Notes: a model not told the origin generated them from the sequence alone. A DNA stretch of 64,000 bases from Austropuccinia psidii (GCA_023105745.1 JALGQZ010000004.1:11310451-11374450); one strand, 5' to 3'. Positions 49,401 through 62,132 are shown, numbered from the stretch's first letter. A program made the numbers and translations.

Positions 49401-52136
49401 AAAAAATTATAGCATTTGAGGTTTGGAGTAATAATAAATAAAAATTGTGAATTGAAAAAATAGATATCATAAGAGAATTTTATATTATAAAAGCCTTGAT
49501 ATCATCATTCCAAGTTAATAATAATATTCTATAATATCATGTGGCTTGATAAATCAAAATAAGTCAAAAGAATGAAAAATAAATCTCATAACCTAGTTAA
49601 TAGCTATTCTGATTTAACTCAGATAATGATCTAGAAAGATAATCTGGAAAACCATTTGAAATAGAGGACTTTAAATCTTTACAATAACTACTAGCGTTAT
49701 AAAGGAATATCATTATTTTGGAAAAAAATATATAAAATGTTAATTGAGTTATCACATTTGGCTTTAATTTTGAATCATCTGTTTTCATTTGGGATTTTTA
49801 TATAAACCAAACAAGATGGTTTCTTATTACTACCAGCCCATTTATTTTTAATAAATAATGAAGTATCATCAATGTATATGATTCAATTTTTAAATATTAT
49901 CAGTTTCACTAATTTCTGATATACTCTATCATTTTTTTTACATTTCTAATAATTTATAAGTTTTGAGTACTCATACAATTTATGACTTTTTAAAACCCGT
50001 TTTTTATTTCATTTCAAAATACCTCAAATTTTTCCCTAACTTCTATCCTGAAAATTATGAACCACCAATTTCTCTTTTCCTTTTTGATATATTTTCTCAT
50101 TTTTTCCTTTATGTAATTTATTATTCTAACTTGAAGTAATGCCAATTTGTTCAAATCAAGAATTTCAAGGAGCACAAATTGTTTTATCTTCAATGACTTC
50201 CCCAAACACTCTAAAAACACTTCTGTCTAAGACTCTGAATCAGATTAATATTTGTATATTTATTTCCTTCAAAAAGTGCATAATCTCCCATATATATTGT
50301 ATCCGTTTCCTTTGTTTTATTCAATAAACACTTTAATGAGGTTTTAGGTAAATTTTAATTTCCTAAAAGCCAATTTTATTGAATTTTTCTAATATTTCTA
50401 ATCAAGAGTTTATTTTCAAAAACAAATTGGAATGAATTTATTTTGAAGCATACATATTTACAAAAATATCTTTTCTATCAGAAGCATCCTCGGAATTGGG
50501 CAAAAAAACTGATGAAAATGGACAATCATAACTCCTGAACAAACATGTTCAAGAAATTCCGATCTCTCTTACAGCTGTATTAAACAAAAAACTGATACTT
50601 CTGATTATCAGACAGATTTTAGGAGAATAATAGACTGACTTCCCTAAGAAATCTTTTCTTTTATGTTTTCTTACAAATTTTTTCTTACAATAAAATAATT
50701 CTTAAATAAAATCAGATGAGGGGAATGATTAGGTTACTATGAGTATATAAAATCGATTGCAGAAAGTGGTTCTTTAAGAGGAAGATACACAGTTTTTTTG
50801 AGAAAATAGGATGAAAATATTTTCTCTTTTTAAAAAATGATAAATTTCTCCTCTTCATTTGTTTATATTTCTCATCAAAAATCCATATTCACTTAATAAC
50901 TTTTCACTATCTCTATCACATTTTTTAAAAAAGAAACAAAATTTGAAAAATATGAAAAAAATTATTTATAACAATATTCATCATCAATTTTTGGAAAATT
51001 GAATGGGTCAAAATGACAAAACCATTCTCATAAAAGAAATTACTTTTCAAATTAACAAATTTCTTTTTTCATAAAATAAAAACCTCCTTAAAAAATTAAA
51101 TTTTTTATAATTCAATATTCAGAAAATCATTCAATATTTCAATTCAGAATCAATTTTCCAAAACTTAATTAAGTCTGATTGGACAAACTCTGTAAAGGAT
51201 ATCTTTTGAATTAAATCACTCTAGATATTTTTGTTTTGAAATAGTCCTTGTCTAATTTTTCTTCTTTAATTTTTCCTTAAACATCACTTTTTTTCTCTCT
51301 ATGAGTTTCTGTTAATTTCTACTTTATTTCCCTTATTTCATTCATTTTTGTCATGTATATATAACTTCAGTTTCCTTTTTAATTTTAAAAAACTTATAGT
51401 TTTCATGTATCAATTTTTCTTATATATTTTTCAATTTAGATATTCCATAATAAATAATTTCAATTTCTAATTAGTAAGTCAAAATATTTCTTCCAGAAAT
51501 AATTTACTTCTAAACCCCATACCTTAAGCACTTCATATGAGTGTTTTCGCAAAAAAAAAAAAAGTTTACTCACTAAGCCAGAGTACAAATGACATTTTGC
51601 AAATCAATAAACATTTTTATTTCCAATATCTCATGAAGACATTTTTAGGAGTTGTATAGTGATTTTATCAATAATTTCTAAACAATTTCATCTTACTATG
51701 AAAGAATCTATACCTACATCAATCAAAGATGAATTGAATAATGATGATACATTTGGTCAGTTTTTTATTTTTATTTTTTTGGAAAATTTCTGATGGAAAA
51801 AAGTATTCTTTCCAATGAGAAACTTAAATAACTTCAGTAGCTCTCTCCAGTTCATATTATTTTAATAAAAACCTAAAGATAGGAATCTCACTATTGTTAG
51901 CTAAAAATTACAGAAACATGGGATCATGTAAAAGAATAATCTTTAAAAGACTAAGAAGGGGAAAGTTAACTTAAGAAGTTATTATTTTATCAGTATTAAA
52001 TCCACTTGGAGGTCTTTAATGAGAGAAAACTTCCATTTTATCAACATATGAAACATATTTTGGTTGAAGGACAAATTTCAATCCATTTTCACACTTGAAA
52101 TGACCTCTTAAAATCAAGAGATTCAAAGAATAAAGC

Positions 52137-53904
52137 TGTGAACCTTTGAGATATGACCACATACCCAAAGAGGTCACAAGAAATATTTAATATAATTATA
52201 CATTAAAAATAAGTACCTCAAAGCTACAAAAATACCATAAATTGGTATAAAACTTGGTTTGAATTAAAAACCAATAAATAAACATGTGAAATAAATTATA
52301 CCATTGGATTCCCCATGGTAAAATACACATATACCATTTTTATGGCATATCTGTAAAGTCAATATTGAATAAGTTATAAGTAATAATACCTTATAAAAAC
52401 CACAAATCCTTATTTATTTCAAACACCAATGAAACAACATGTAAAATAAATGGTACCATTGGATTCTCCATAAAAATCCACACATAAAACAATTAATAAG
52501 CTAAGCTTCAAAATTAATACTTAAGGAATTAACCTGAATATATGCACTTTTTTGGTCAACACATATATTCAAGAATTTTAGCTAATATCTCTTGAATTAT
52601 GCATGATAGAGTGATGAACCAAAAATAAATTCATCACGTAATTATTGTAGGAATACAGAAATGAATTTTATTTCACAAGTTATAAACAAGGTTAAAATCT
52701 GTAAGGAATTATTGATTAAAATCAACACAGCTGTTGACCACTTTGTTGTGAAAGTGGTCCAAACTTAAAAATAAGAAGACAGTTGGATTCTACTAGTTCA
52801 TTCGTGAATAATGATGTATTTTTTATTAAAATATTCAAGGTATAACCCCTTGAAATCATAGTTTGAAGTTAAAAATATTAAATTTCGACAGAAAAGATGA
52901 GTTACAAGAAAAATCATCAAAAATAGAGTTTTGATGATGTAATGAAATGCTCTTGGAATCATAATAAGGTTATGCCAAGCTATCAGAATTCACTCTCTGA
53001 ATTTCTGTAGCATGTAAATCTTAAAATTTATTAAGGATCAAAGCTTGAGCTTAATTCGATCATTTATGATCACTCACTGTAACCTTAAATGAAGTTTAAC
53101 AGTCATATAAGTGATACAATTGGTGAATACTATTAGTTTATGATTAAAACTAATAAAATACACGAAATTTGGGGTTCTGCAAAGCCTTTGACGTCATCAA
53201 ACTTAGAGTTATAGTGATAACTCTAAATAATGGCGTAATAATGATGTAATGTGGTTTGATCATGATGTAATCATCACCAAACCTTAAAATATTGATCAAT
53301 TCCAGTGGATAAAATCAGTAAACGTCTACTAGAAGCCTTTTGGACTCTAGGAGGGAGGTATTTACTATAAATAGAGCCCTTTTTGCTCTGTTTTCCCCTC
53401 AGACGCATCAAAAACATTAAATCAATACAATTAAAAAGGTAATATCTTTATTCTTTCTATATAAAACTTCTATATTATTAAAGACCAAAGATCATCTTAT
53501 TATAATCATCAATTTTGACGTGATTAAATCATTTGTTTAATTTTTTTTGTTAAAAATCTCTCTAAAACTCATTTCCACATAAAAATCAAGAATATTTGTA
53601 ATTTTCTCTATTTTTTATTGTAAATACAATTTCGATAAGTTGTATTTACATTATTTGGCGTAAAATATCTCAAAATTATTATATTAAGTATTAAAAGTAG
53701 GTTATTTTCTCTATATTATTCTTTTAATAATTCTTCAATTAATATAAATAGTATTTATATTAGGTTATAACTTTAATATTGGTAATATTATTGTTATTAA
53801 TTGTTTTTTATTAATAAAAAACAATTCTTTACACCTTTATTATTTGTTTGTAACAATAATAAAGTGCCATTAAATATATTAATATATTTATTTTATTATA
53901 TTAT
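52137..53904 (+). repeat. J: B-family LTR interrupted by element C
   Basis: It starts tgtgaacctttgagatatg and follows the B LTR, including the TATA box (53366-53373) and the AAAAAG|GTAATA junction. At 53904 it is cut by C; the missing roughly 250 bases should lie beyond C, outside the window. The left flank is aaagc. Confidence 0.85.
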
Positions 53905-55826
53905 TATGAGCCTTGAGGTATATTTTACATACCCAAATAGGCCACAATTATCTTAAAAAGAGATTTTGAATTATGCATAACTCATAAGTCATGCATATAT
54001 CCAAAATTCATCATTTTCAATTTCAGAAAAGATGAATAACTTTTTATTGAGTAAGTAAATCCATGGATTTAAGGCCAGATTTGGATTCTACACAAAAATT
54101 CACCTAGGGTAGCTCCATAGAGTGAATAAGCTCAATTTAAGTATTTAAGGTGGTAAAATGGAAAATACTTCAATACCACATCATTAATACCACATAAAAG
54201 ATCCGTGAAAATTTTTGTTTTTCTTGATTTTTAGCCAAAATAATGGGAAAGTGAGAAATCCCATGTTACATATACACTAAGAATAGTGTTATGCATGTTT
54301 TGAGCACTTAATATTATGGTATTCTTACATAGACTTTTGGTACACCCATAGTGGATATCTCACTTTAAGCTTAAATTACTATTTTGACGTAAAAATTAGG
54401 CAAGGGGGACAAAAGACATCAAAGAGAGCCAGGGTACCCAACTTCTGAGGCCTCAGAGGCGTGGATAGCTCCAGAGCATGGATCCATGGCTCATCTTGGC
54501 CCAATTGGTAAACTAAAACTCTTTGGGAACTTGGTTACCAAGTTACACCTACTGTAATCATAAGAAAAATAGCAAATAACCTGCTATTTTGACGTGCCAA
54601 GGAGGTAATAAGCTACTTAGGTTCCTGTAACCACGTCAATTCTTGATGACTTTCCATGACTAGACCCTAAAAGAGTAATTAAACCCTTTTGGGATCCATA
54701 TTCATTGATTTACCTCATAGCAACCAGCAAAATACTGCTATTTGCAATTCTACGTAGAAATGAGGTAAAAACTTCAAAAATTCATTAAAAATACAATTCT
54801 TAATGAATCTTCCTGAAACTTTCAGGACCAATGAAGAACTGTATTATCTATGGTACAACCAAAAAGAATTATGGTTTTACTAGTAAAATTAAAGGTTTTC
54901 CTTACAGTCCATTTTTGACCATTCTACGTGAAACACTGAATCTTCAAAAATTCACAGTAATTACAACCTGTGATGAAACTGGCAATAACATTGATAACTT
55001 TGAGAAATCAATGATTATTTTAGAATAAAAGAAGATTTACAGATGTTACTCCTTTTATTCTTAATCATATTGGGGTTGGTAGTCACGTAAAAGCATCAAT
55101 TAAGTAATTATGATAATCTTACGTGACAACAGATGATGCAATCATTAATCCAAAAGGGTTTATTGTTTTCTCACTCACTGGTTTTTCAGTTTGCTCCATG
55201 GCACGCCTCTGTGAGCTGTTGTTGACTTAAAAGAAGCCTATTCTTGCTGTTTTTTCCGTATCATCATCTTATCAATTTATTAAATCATTATTACCAACAA
55301 GTAAGTATTAGTTAAAGCTATTCTTAAGTGTTTTAAATCTTTCCAAATCATCCAGAAAGACGTGAAATCCTAGAATCCAACTATATATTGTTGTAATACT
55401 GTTATAAATCCTTTTGATCCCTTAAATCCACAATTCCACGTCAAATTTCTCTACTCTTATCTATCAATAAGTTCTTTGGAGTATTAGTGAGTCATTTATT
55501 CTTAATTCTTAAAGTTTTTCTCTAGTAGTGGTTTTCTTCAAGAATTATCTTTATAATGATTCTTGCAAAAGATAATTATATATTAAAATAATTTTATTAT
55601 TTTAATAAAGAAGTTTTTATTATTAAATTCTTCTTGTAATTGATTCTAGTAGACAATTACTTGCTCACTGTTAAAATCACAAGTAGTGCTTAACACGTGA
55701 AAGAAATAATTTTTTAATTATTTAATTGTGGTTATAATAATACTTTATTATTATATTTCATAAGAACAGACATAGTACTGTTGATTAATAGTAATATTAT
55801 CATCAGTTTCATAGTCACATCTTACA
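53905..55826 (+). repeat. 5' LTR of element C (1922 bp)
   Basis: It starts TATGAGCC (TGTGAGCC in the 3' LTR) and ends CATCTTACA. It contains about ten ACGT cores between 54383 and 55700. A TTAAAA sequence near 55225 stands about 75 bases before a consensus 5' splice site GTAAGT (55301). Confidence 0.9.
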
Positions 55827-56219
55827 TTTGGGGGCCTGGCCGTGTTTTTTGAACCTTGTACCCTTAATTAATATATTTTTAAGCTCTAAAATATATTAAT
55901 TTAATAATTTTTTCTTTCATTTTAAAGTTAAAATAATTCTTATTTTTGAAATTGTTTTGGAAATCTTTTCATTGAGGAATTTGGTTTAATTTTATACTGT
56001 TTTTACACGTGGCTTTTTCACATCCAAAAACTTATAAAATTATTCTTTGAGTTACTCTGCATTCATTTTCATTCAAAATCTTAAATTTTAATTTTTTTTT
56101 TCTTTAAAAAGAATAATTTTTTTTAATATTAAAAAATAATAAAATTCATAAAAAATCTTTTAAAAATATCTTAAAACACAAAAATAATTTCTTTTATCAT
56201 ATTTTTTTTTCTCTTTAAG
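55301..56219 (+). other. Candidate leader intron of element C (LTR donor to accessory exon)
   Basis: The donor CAACAA|GTAAGT lies in the LTR. The acceptor is TTTCTCTTTAAG|TGTCTT at 56219/56220. Removal would delete the end of the LTR and the primer site and bring an A next to TG, creating an ATG in the accessory frame. The same acceptor block occurs in B (12775/12776) and D (32689/32688). Confidence 0.45.
55829..55844 (+). other. Primer binding site of element C (tRNA-Pro type inferred)
   Basis: TGGGGGCCTGGCCGTG, two bases after the LTR, is identical to the site of element B. Confidence 0.6.
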
Positions 56220-57207
56220 TGTCTTTAATCAAATACTGTGCAGCTGGTAACAGACTCAGTAAAAGATACATCAATAGTCCAGAATCTTCAGAAGCAGAAT
56301 CTGAAGACAGTATTGAGGTGCAGATTGCTAAAAGAGGCACCTTATTCAACTCAGAAAAAGCTAAATTACCACCAAAAGGTGTGTATTTTATCTTATATTT
56401 TCACCTTTTATCTTTAAATTGACATGAAAATGGTTCATACCAGAAATGGAAGCAACTATTCAGTCCAACCAGATGGATGTGGACAAGGAAGAGGCAAGAC
56501 CAAATCCAGAAGTGCCAAATCTTCCACAAGAAAGACACATCTGGAGGATGCCAGAGTTGCCCCCCATTCCCCAAGGTCTGTACCAACAGATTTTGACGTA
56601 AATTTTGAGCCTGAACTGATTTATGGTAATACTTCCAGGGCTGAACCACTTTCAGGTGGCAGAAATAGAAATATATCAATGCCAGTACAAAAACTGGTTC
56701 AGAGCAGCCAAGGAAGAGGAGTGGGAAATCTGCCCAAGCATTTGGCAGGGGGCCATGAACTCCTACTTACACATCAAGAGCTTTCTGGGTCAGGAGAAGA
56801 CCATAGAACTCTTAGGAGGATGGAGCCCTCTGTCTTGCAAAGACAAGGTCAAAGAGATAAAGAATTGGTTGAAGAACCAAAGTCTTTTATCCATAGACCA
56901 GAAGAAAGAGTTGGAAATGACTCCAGCTTTGGAGACAGAGGCACCAGTGGCATCTACCAGCTCCAAACCAGCTCCAGAAGCGCCCAAGGACAAGCCCAAA
57001 GGACCTCAAAAGAAACAGAGAGGTCCCAAGAACCATCAAGGCAAGGGCAAAGGCAAAGCCAATTGGCACAGACCTTACCCACAAGGGTACAGGATCCCCA
57101 AATTGGAGCCTTCAGCCGTGGACAGTGTCTTCAATATGGCCAGAACTCTTATGGAATTCACAGCCAAGGAGCAGGAAAGGATGAACAGGACTTTTCCACG
57201 CAAATAA
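56220..57207 (+). CDS. Overprinted spliced accessory protein of element C (intact)
   Basis: The predicted exons are 56220-56378, 56444-56575 and 56669-57207. Intron 1 (56379-56443, GTGTGT to ATACCAG, 65 nt) includes the gag ATG at 56424. Intron 2 is 56576-56668 (GTCTGT to AAATAG, 93 nt). With the A from the leader exon (55300) the frame is ATG plus 275 more codons and a stop, total 831 nt, without interruption. Exons 2 and 3 lie in the +1 frame over gag. The protein has an acidic Ser-rich N-terminus and a helical Trp-rich core (WFRAAKEEEWEICPSIWQG, then MNSYLHIKSFLGQEK). A Lys/Gly/Pro-rich basic stretch follows, which may bind nucleic acid. The conserved C-terminus contains YRIPKLEPSAVDSVFNMAR. 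I do not recognise the fold. It could be an accessory or regulatory protein or a minor particle protein. Confidence 0.62.
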
Positions 57208-60200
57208 ATGATGTACATAGAAGTATTAGTGTAGAAATTGGCAAACTTGAGTCAAAGTTAAAGCAAATTACATTAGACATCAATGATTTAAAGAAAAATG
57301 ACAAGCAACATTCTAATTGGCATCAATTGACAACTGTCACCCTTGAGTCAATTAGCAATGCTTGTGAAAGAATTGAGACCCAATGTCAAAATAATGACAC
57401 AGAGGATCCTTCCATTTTTAAAGTAAATGATAGACTTAAAACTCTTGAAGACCATGTCTTACAAATAGTTAAGAACACCAATCAATTTGCTATACATTTA
57501 GCAAAAAGTGACAGTGAGAGGCAGAAATTGAAGAATGATATAATTGCAAGTGTGGAGCAAATTCATATGAATCATGAACCACATATACCAAGACATTCTA
57601 CACCTTTGACTGAAGAAAAACTTTCTGTCAAAGAAAGTTTGACTCCATTCTTAGGAGAAAATGCCTACTCTGCAAGAGATATTCCCAAAATAGAAGAATG
57701 GCCAACATTCTCTGGTGAAGGAGAACATAACCATATTGAATTCATCAGAACTATTGATATGTTGCAAGAAGACTTTAATATACCTGATGAAATCATAGTG
57801 GGAAAATTACACTGTTTGTTTACCAGAACTGCAAAGAAATGGTATTACAAAATGAGGATTGATCATGGTAAACATGACTGGTCTTGGTGGAAATCTGAAG
57901 TGATTACCAAATGGGCCAATAATTCTTGGAGGTTTAAAATGGAGAATGCTTTTCAAAGTGCCATCTTTAACTCAGAAAAAGACAAACCACTTACTTGGTT
58001 CTTCAAACAAAAAGACAGATTATCTGCTTTACACCCAGATATGTCTGACACTATGATTAATATGAAAATATTAAGAAAGTGTGGAGGAGAACTGGAACAT
58101 GCTATCAAAAGCAGATGTGTGGAACCTTGTTCAACAGAGGACTACATTAATGCTATGGAAGATATCATTACCAGGACAAGAATTGGTAAGACTTGGATTA
58201 AAAACCCAATAGAGTCCAAAATAGTCTCAAAGATTCCTAGAGAGGAAAGAAGACCAGAAAGACCTGTCTTGAAGTGTCATAAATGTGGAAGTACTTCACA
58301 TTTAGCCAACACTTGTCCTAAGAAGACAAAAATCAATGAAGTTCAAGTCATTGAAGAAATTTGGTGTACTGAAGAGAAAGAGGAGTCTGATCAAGATTCT
58401 GCAGTCTCTGAAGATACACCAGTGGAGGACTATCCCATTGAAAACATTTCAGCTTTCTTTGAGGTCACAGAAGTCCATACCCACTTGCCACAGTACAGTG
58501 AAGATTGCTGCAACCTGATCAATATCCAAGATGCCAGAATGTGTAAAACAAAACCTGCTAGAGGAAAGGGTTATACTGCTGGAGCATCATGTATCACATC
58601 AGTTCTGATGAGTGATATTGAAGCCAAAGTAAATTTGGATACAGGGGCATTTTGCACTTGTGTTGGCAAAGATTATCTCCAAATTATACTTCCTGAATGG
58701 AAAAACCATCTATTACCAATAGAAGGTGTACAATTCAGTAGTGCCAGTAACAATATGTACCCCTTGGGCATATTGGACACTAATATTGTATTCCCACATC
58801 CAGCAGGAAGTGTAAGAATGAAAACTGAGATTGTAGTAATGGATAATTGCACATCTCAGCACATCATTCTTGGAAATGATTACTTAAATATTTATGGTAT
58901 TGATATAAATAACCATAAAGACAGATATTTCACAATTGGAGATAACAAGAGACAAAAATTTGCTTTCTCCAATATGCCAAAACAGATATCTGTAGTATCT
59001 TCTGTCAAAGATACTTACAAAGATGAATTTGTGACTAATCAACTTGTTGAAGCACAAATTAATCAATCATTGTCACCAAAGATGAGGAATGAGCTGATTA
59101 ATGTGTTATACACATATAAAAATGCATTTGCCTCTGATAATGAACCATTAGGCGCTATAAGAGGACATGAAGTTGATATTACTCTTAATATTGACAGACC
59201 ATATCCTCCAGTACTTAGAAGACCAGCTTATCCAGCCAGTCCCAGAGCTAGAGAGGCCTTGGAAAAACATATCCAAGAGTTGATCCAACTTGGTGTGCTA
59301 CGGAAAGTAGGCCATAATGAGGAAGTTGAAGTGACAACACCTGTTATTATTGCATGGCATAATGATAAGTCAAGAATGGTTGGAGATTTTAGAGCTTTGA
59401 ATACCTACACAGTTCCAGATAGGTATCCAATCCCTAAAATTCAAGAAACCTTGACTCAATTGTCTAAAGCCAAGTATATAACATCAATGGATGCATTGAA
59501 AGGCTTTCATCAAAATGTTTTGACGCCTAAAGCTAAGAAATTACTTAGAATTATCACCCACTGTGGCATTTTTGAGTATCTTAGAATGCCATTTGGCATT
59601 AAAAATGCTCCATCTCATTATCAAAGAATGATGAATACCATCTTCCCCACAGAATTGTCTGAAGGATGGTTTATCATTTATATTGATGATATTATTATAT
59701 GTTCTGACTAATGGTCTTTGCACCTTGAAAGACTTGCAAGAGTACTTCATAAAGTTGCAGAAGTGAACATGAAAATTTCACTTAAGAAATTCAATTTTGG
59801 TTTTGAAGAACTCAAAGCATTAGGACATGTTGTTTCTGGTTTGAGCTTGGGTATTGACAAGAATAAAGTAGCAGCAGTGTTACTTGAACCAATACCCCAG
59901 AATAAAAAAGAAATGATGTCTTTTCTTGGGTTTGCCAGTTACTATAGGCAACACCTGAAAGATTTTGCAATTCTAGCCAAATCACTCTATAGAATCTGTG
60001 ATCAACAGACTGTATTTGAGATGACACAGGAAAGAATTAATGCTTATGAGAAGATAAAGAAAGCCCTTACAGAAGCACCTTTACTCCTCATGCCTGACTG
60101 GAATATTCCTTTTAAATTGTACATTGATGCATATGGAGATGGACTAGGGGCAGCCCTACATCAAGTCCAGATTATTGATGACAAACCTACAGAAGGACCA

Positions 60201-62132
60201 GTTTGTTATATCTCAAGACAAATCAAACCAACAGAAGCCAGATATGGTGCAAGCCAAATGGAGTGCTTATGTTTGGTATGGGCACTTGAGAAACTACACT
60301 ATTATCTTGATGGCAGTGTTTTTGAAGTGATAACTGACTGTAATGCCGTAAAATCACTTCTTAACATGAAAGCTCCCAACAGACATATGTTGAGATGGCA
60401 AATAGCCATTCAAGAATATAGAGGAAACATGACTATAGTTCATAAAGCAGGAAACATTCACAAGAATCCTGATGGACTTAGTAGATGGGCTTTAGCCAAC
60501 ACTCCTGATAACCCAGCTTATGTACCTTTGGAAGCTGAACCACAGATTCCAATTGAAGGAATTAACATAACTGATATTGGGACTGAATTCTTTGAAGAGG
60601 TCAGAGAGTCTTATAAACAAGACAATAATTGCCATATCTTGACTTCTTTATTAGATAAAGACTGCAAAGATACATCTTTAGTTAATGCACTTGATGAAGT
60701 TTGGAAAAATTCCTATTCTGAAGGAAGATTTCACTTGTTTGATGGGATTATTTACCATAGAACAAAACATTCTTGTGTGATGACACTGTGTAGTAGATTG
60801 CTTATCAATACCATTCTTCATGAATGCCATGATAGCATTTACTCTGGACACCTATCAGAAGACAGAACACTTGAAAAGGTGAAGAACTGTGCATGGTGGC
60901 CATCTTGGAGAAAAGAAACCATTGAATATTGCCATACCTGTGATAGATGCCAAAAAGCAAACAGGAGTACAGGCAAGAAATTTGGATCGATGATCCATAT
61001 TCAAGAACCAAAATCCCCTTGGGAAGTTGTTCACATGGATTGGGTCACAGCACTTCCTCCAAGTGGTGACAAAAGCTATAATGCTTGTTTAGTCATTGTA
61101 GACAGATATAGCAAAACTCCCATATTCTTACCATGTCATAAAGATGACACTGCTATGGATACAGCTCTTCTTTTATGGAGTAGAGTTATTTCTCATACAG
61201 GGTTATTTAAGAATATCATAAGTGACAGAGATCCCAAATTCACATCTGCACTTTGGACCAATCTTCATACATTGTTTGGGACTAAGTTATCATTCTCTAC
61301 AGCATATCACCCTCAAACAGATGGGCTAGCAGAGAGGATGATTCAAACTTTAGAAGACATGATCAGGAGATTTTGTGCTTATGGATTAGAATTCAAAGAC
61401 TCAGATGGCTTTACCCATGACTGGTGCACTCTGATACCTGCATTAGAATTGGCATACAAGACATCAGTCCATTCTTCCACAGGACAAACTCCTGCTATGT
61501 TAGAAAAAGGATGGAATCCAAGACTCCCAGCAGACACACTGAGGAAAGACTTGATTGACATTCATCCTACAGCTTCCAGCTTCAAATTAATGCTTGATAA
61601 AGTAAAACACCATGCAAAACAGAGTATGGATGATGCTTTTGATTATGCAAAACAGAAGTGGGACAACAGTCATAAAGTACCAGACTTCAAAGTAGGGGAC
61701 TTAGTTTTAGTTTCAACCTTGAATTTTAATAATATCAAAGGCCCAAAGAAACTTAAAGATTCTTATGTAGGACCTTTTGTTATTGTTGCTTTACATGGAA
61801 CCAATGCAGTTCAAGTGGAATTGAGTGGTGAATTGGAAAATAAACACCCCACATTTCCAGTCAGCTTGATAAAGCCTTATCAACCAGCTGAAAAAGAATT
61901 GTTTCCCTTAAGAAACCCAACTCCTTTAACTGTACCACCTGTGGAACAGAATGAAGACAAAAAGATAAAGAAAGTCATTAAAGAAAGGAGACTTAGGGGT
62001 AAAAATCAAAGAGAATATCTTGTCAGATATAGAAATCCAGTACATGAAGATGAATGGATGGCAGAATCAGAAATACCTGACTCAGATAAACTCTTAAGAA
62101 GATTTAGACATGAAGGAAGGCCACAAGCCTGA
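56424..62132 (+). pseudogene. gag-pol: Gag-Pol of element C (single in-frame stop)
   Basis: One frame of 1903 codons from ATG (56424; a second ATG at 56430) to TGA, broken only by TAA at 59709-59711, just after the RT catalytic IYIDDIIICSD. The parts by residue are a disordered Gln/Ser/Arg-rich N-terminus to about 260, a coiled-coil-like stretch around 270-330, capsid-like 425-600 (EEWPTFSGEGEHNHIEFI) and a zinc knuckle CHKCGSTSHLANTC (about 617). Protease NLDTGAFCTCVG lies at about 737, with RT about 920-1095. After the stop come RNase H ([14 protein letters not shown]), integrase (HHCC about 60820-60960; HMDW, SDRDPKF, GLAERM) and a chromodomain-like tail ([16 protein letters not shown]). 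B and D have no stop at this site, so it is decay rather than design. Gag and Pol share a frame, so no frameshift is needed. Confidence 0.92.

Larger units (their letters stand above)
42486..52136. other. Long A+T-rich stretch without recognisable genes
   Basis: Only short chance frames occur. Small features seen are a 13-bp hairpin with one mismatch at 42535-42568, two similar blocks near 46481 and 46600 (tgggatattatcccc and tgggataatctccc), a perfect 7-bp hairpin at 46675-46695 (attggtc/gaccaat), and the relic LTR I. I see no RNA gene. Confidence 0.6.

Noticed and set aside
56598..56655. Alternative intron GTAAAT to TTTCAG in element C
   Set aside because: It joins to a frame that stops within a few codons; the intron 56576-56668 keeps the frame open and matches B in position and exon length.
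59709..59711. TAA after the RT active site of C as a designed stop
   Set aside because: B and D read through this position without a stop and the downstream frame is the same, so it is a mutation.
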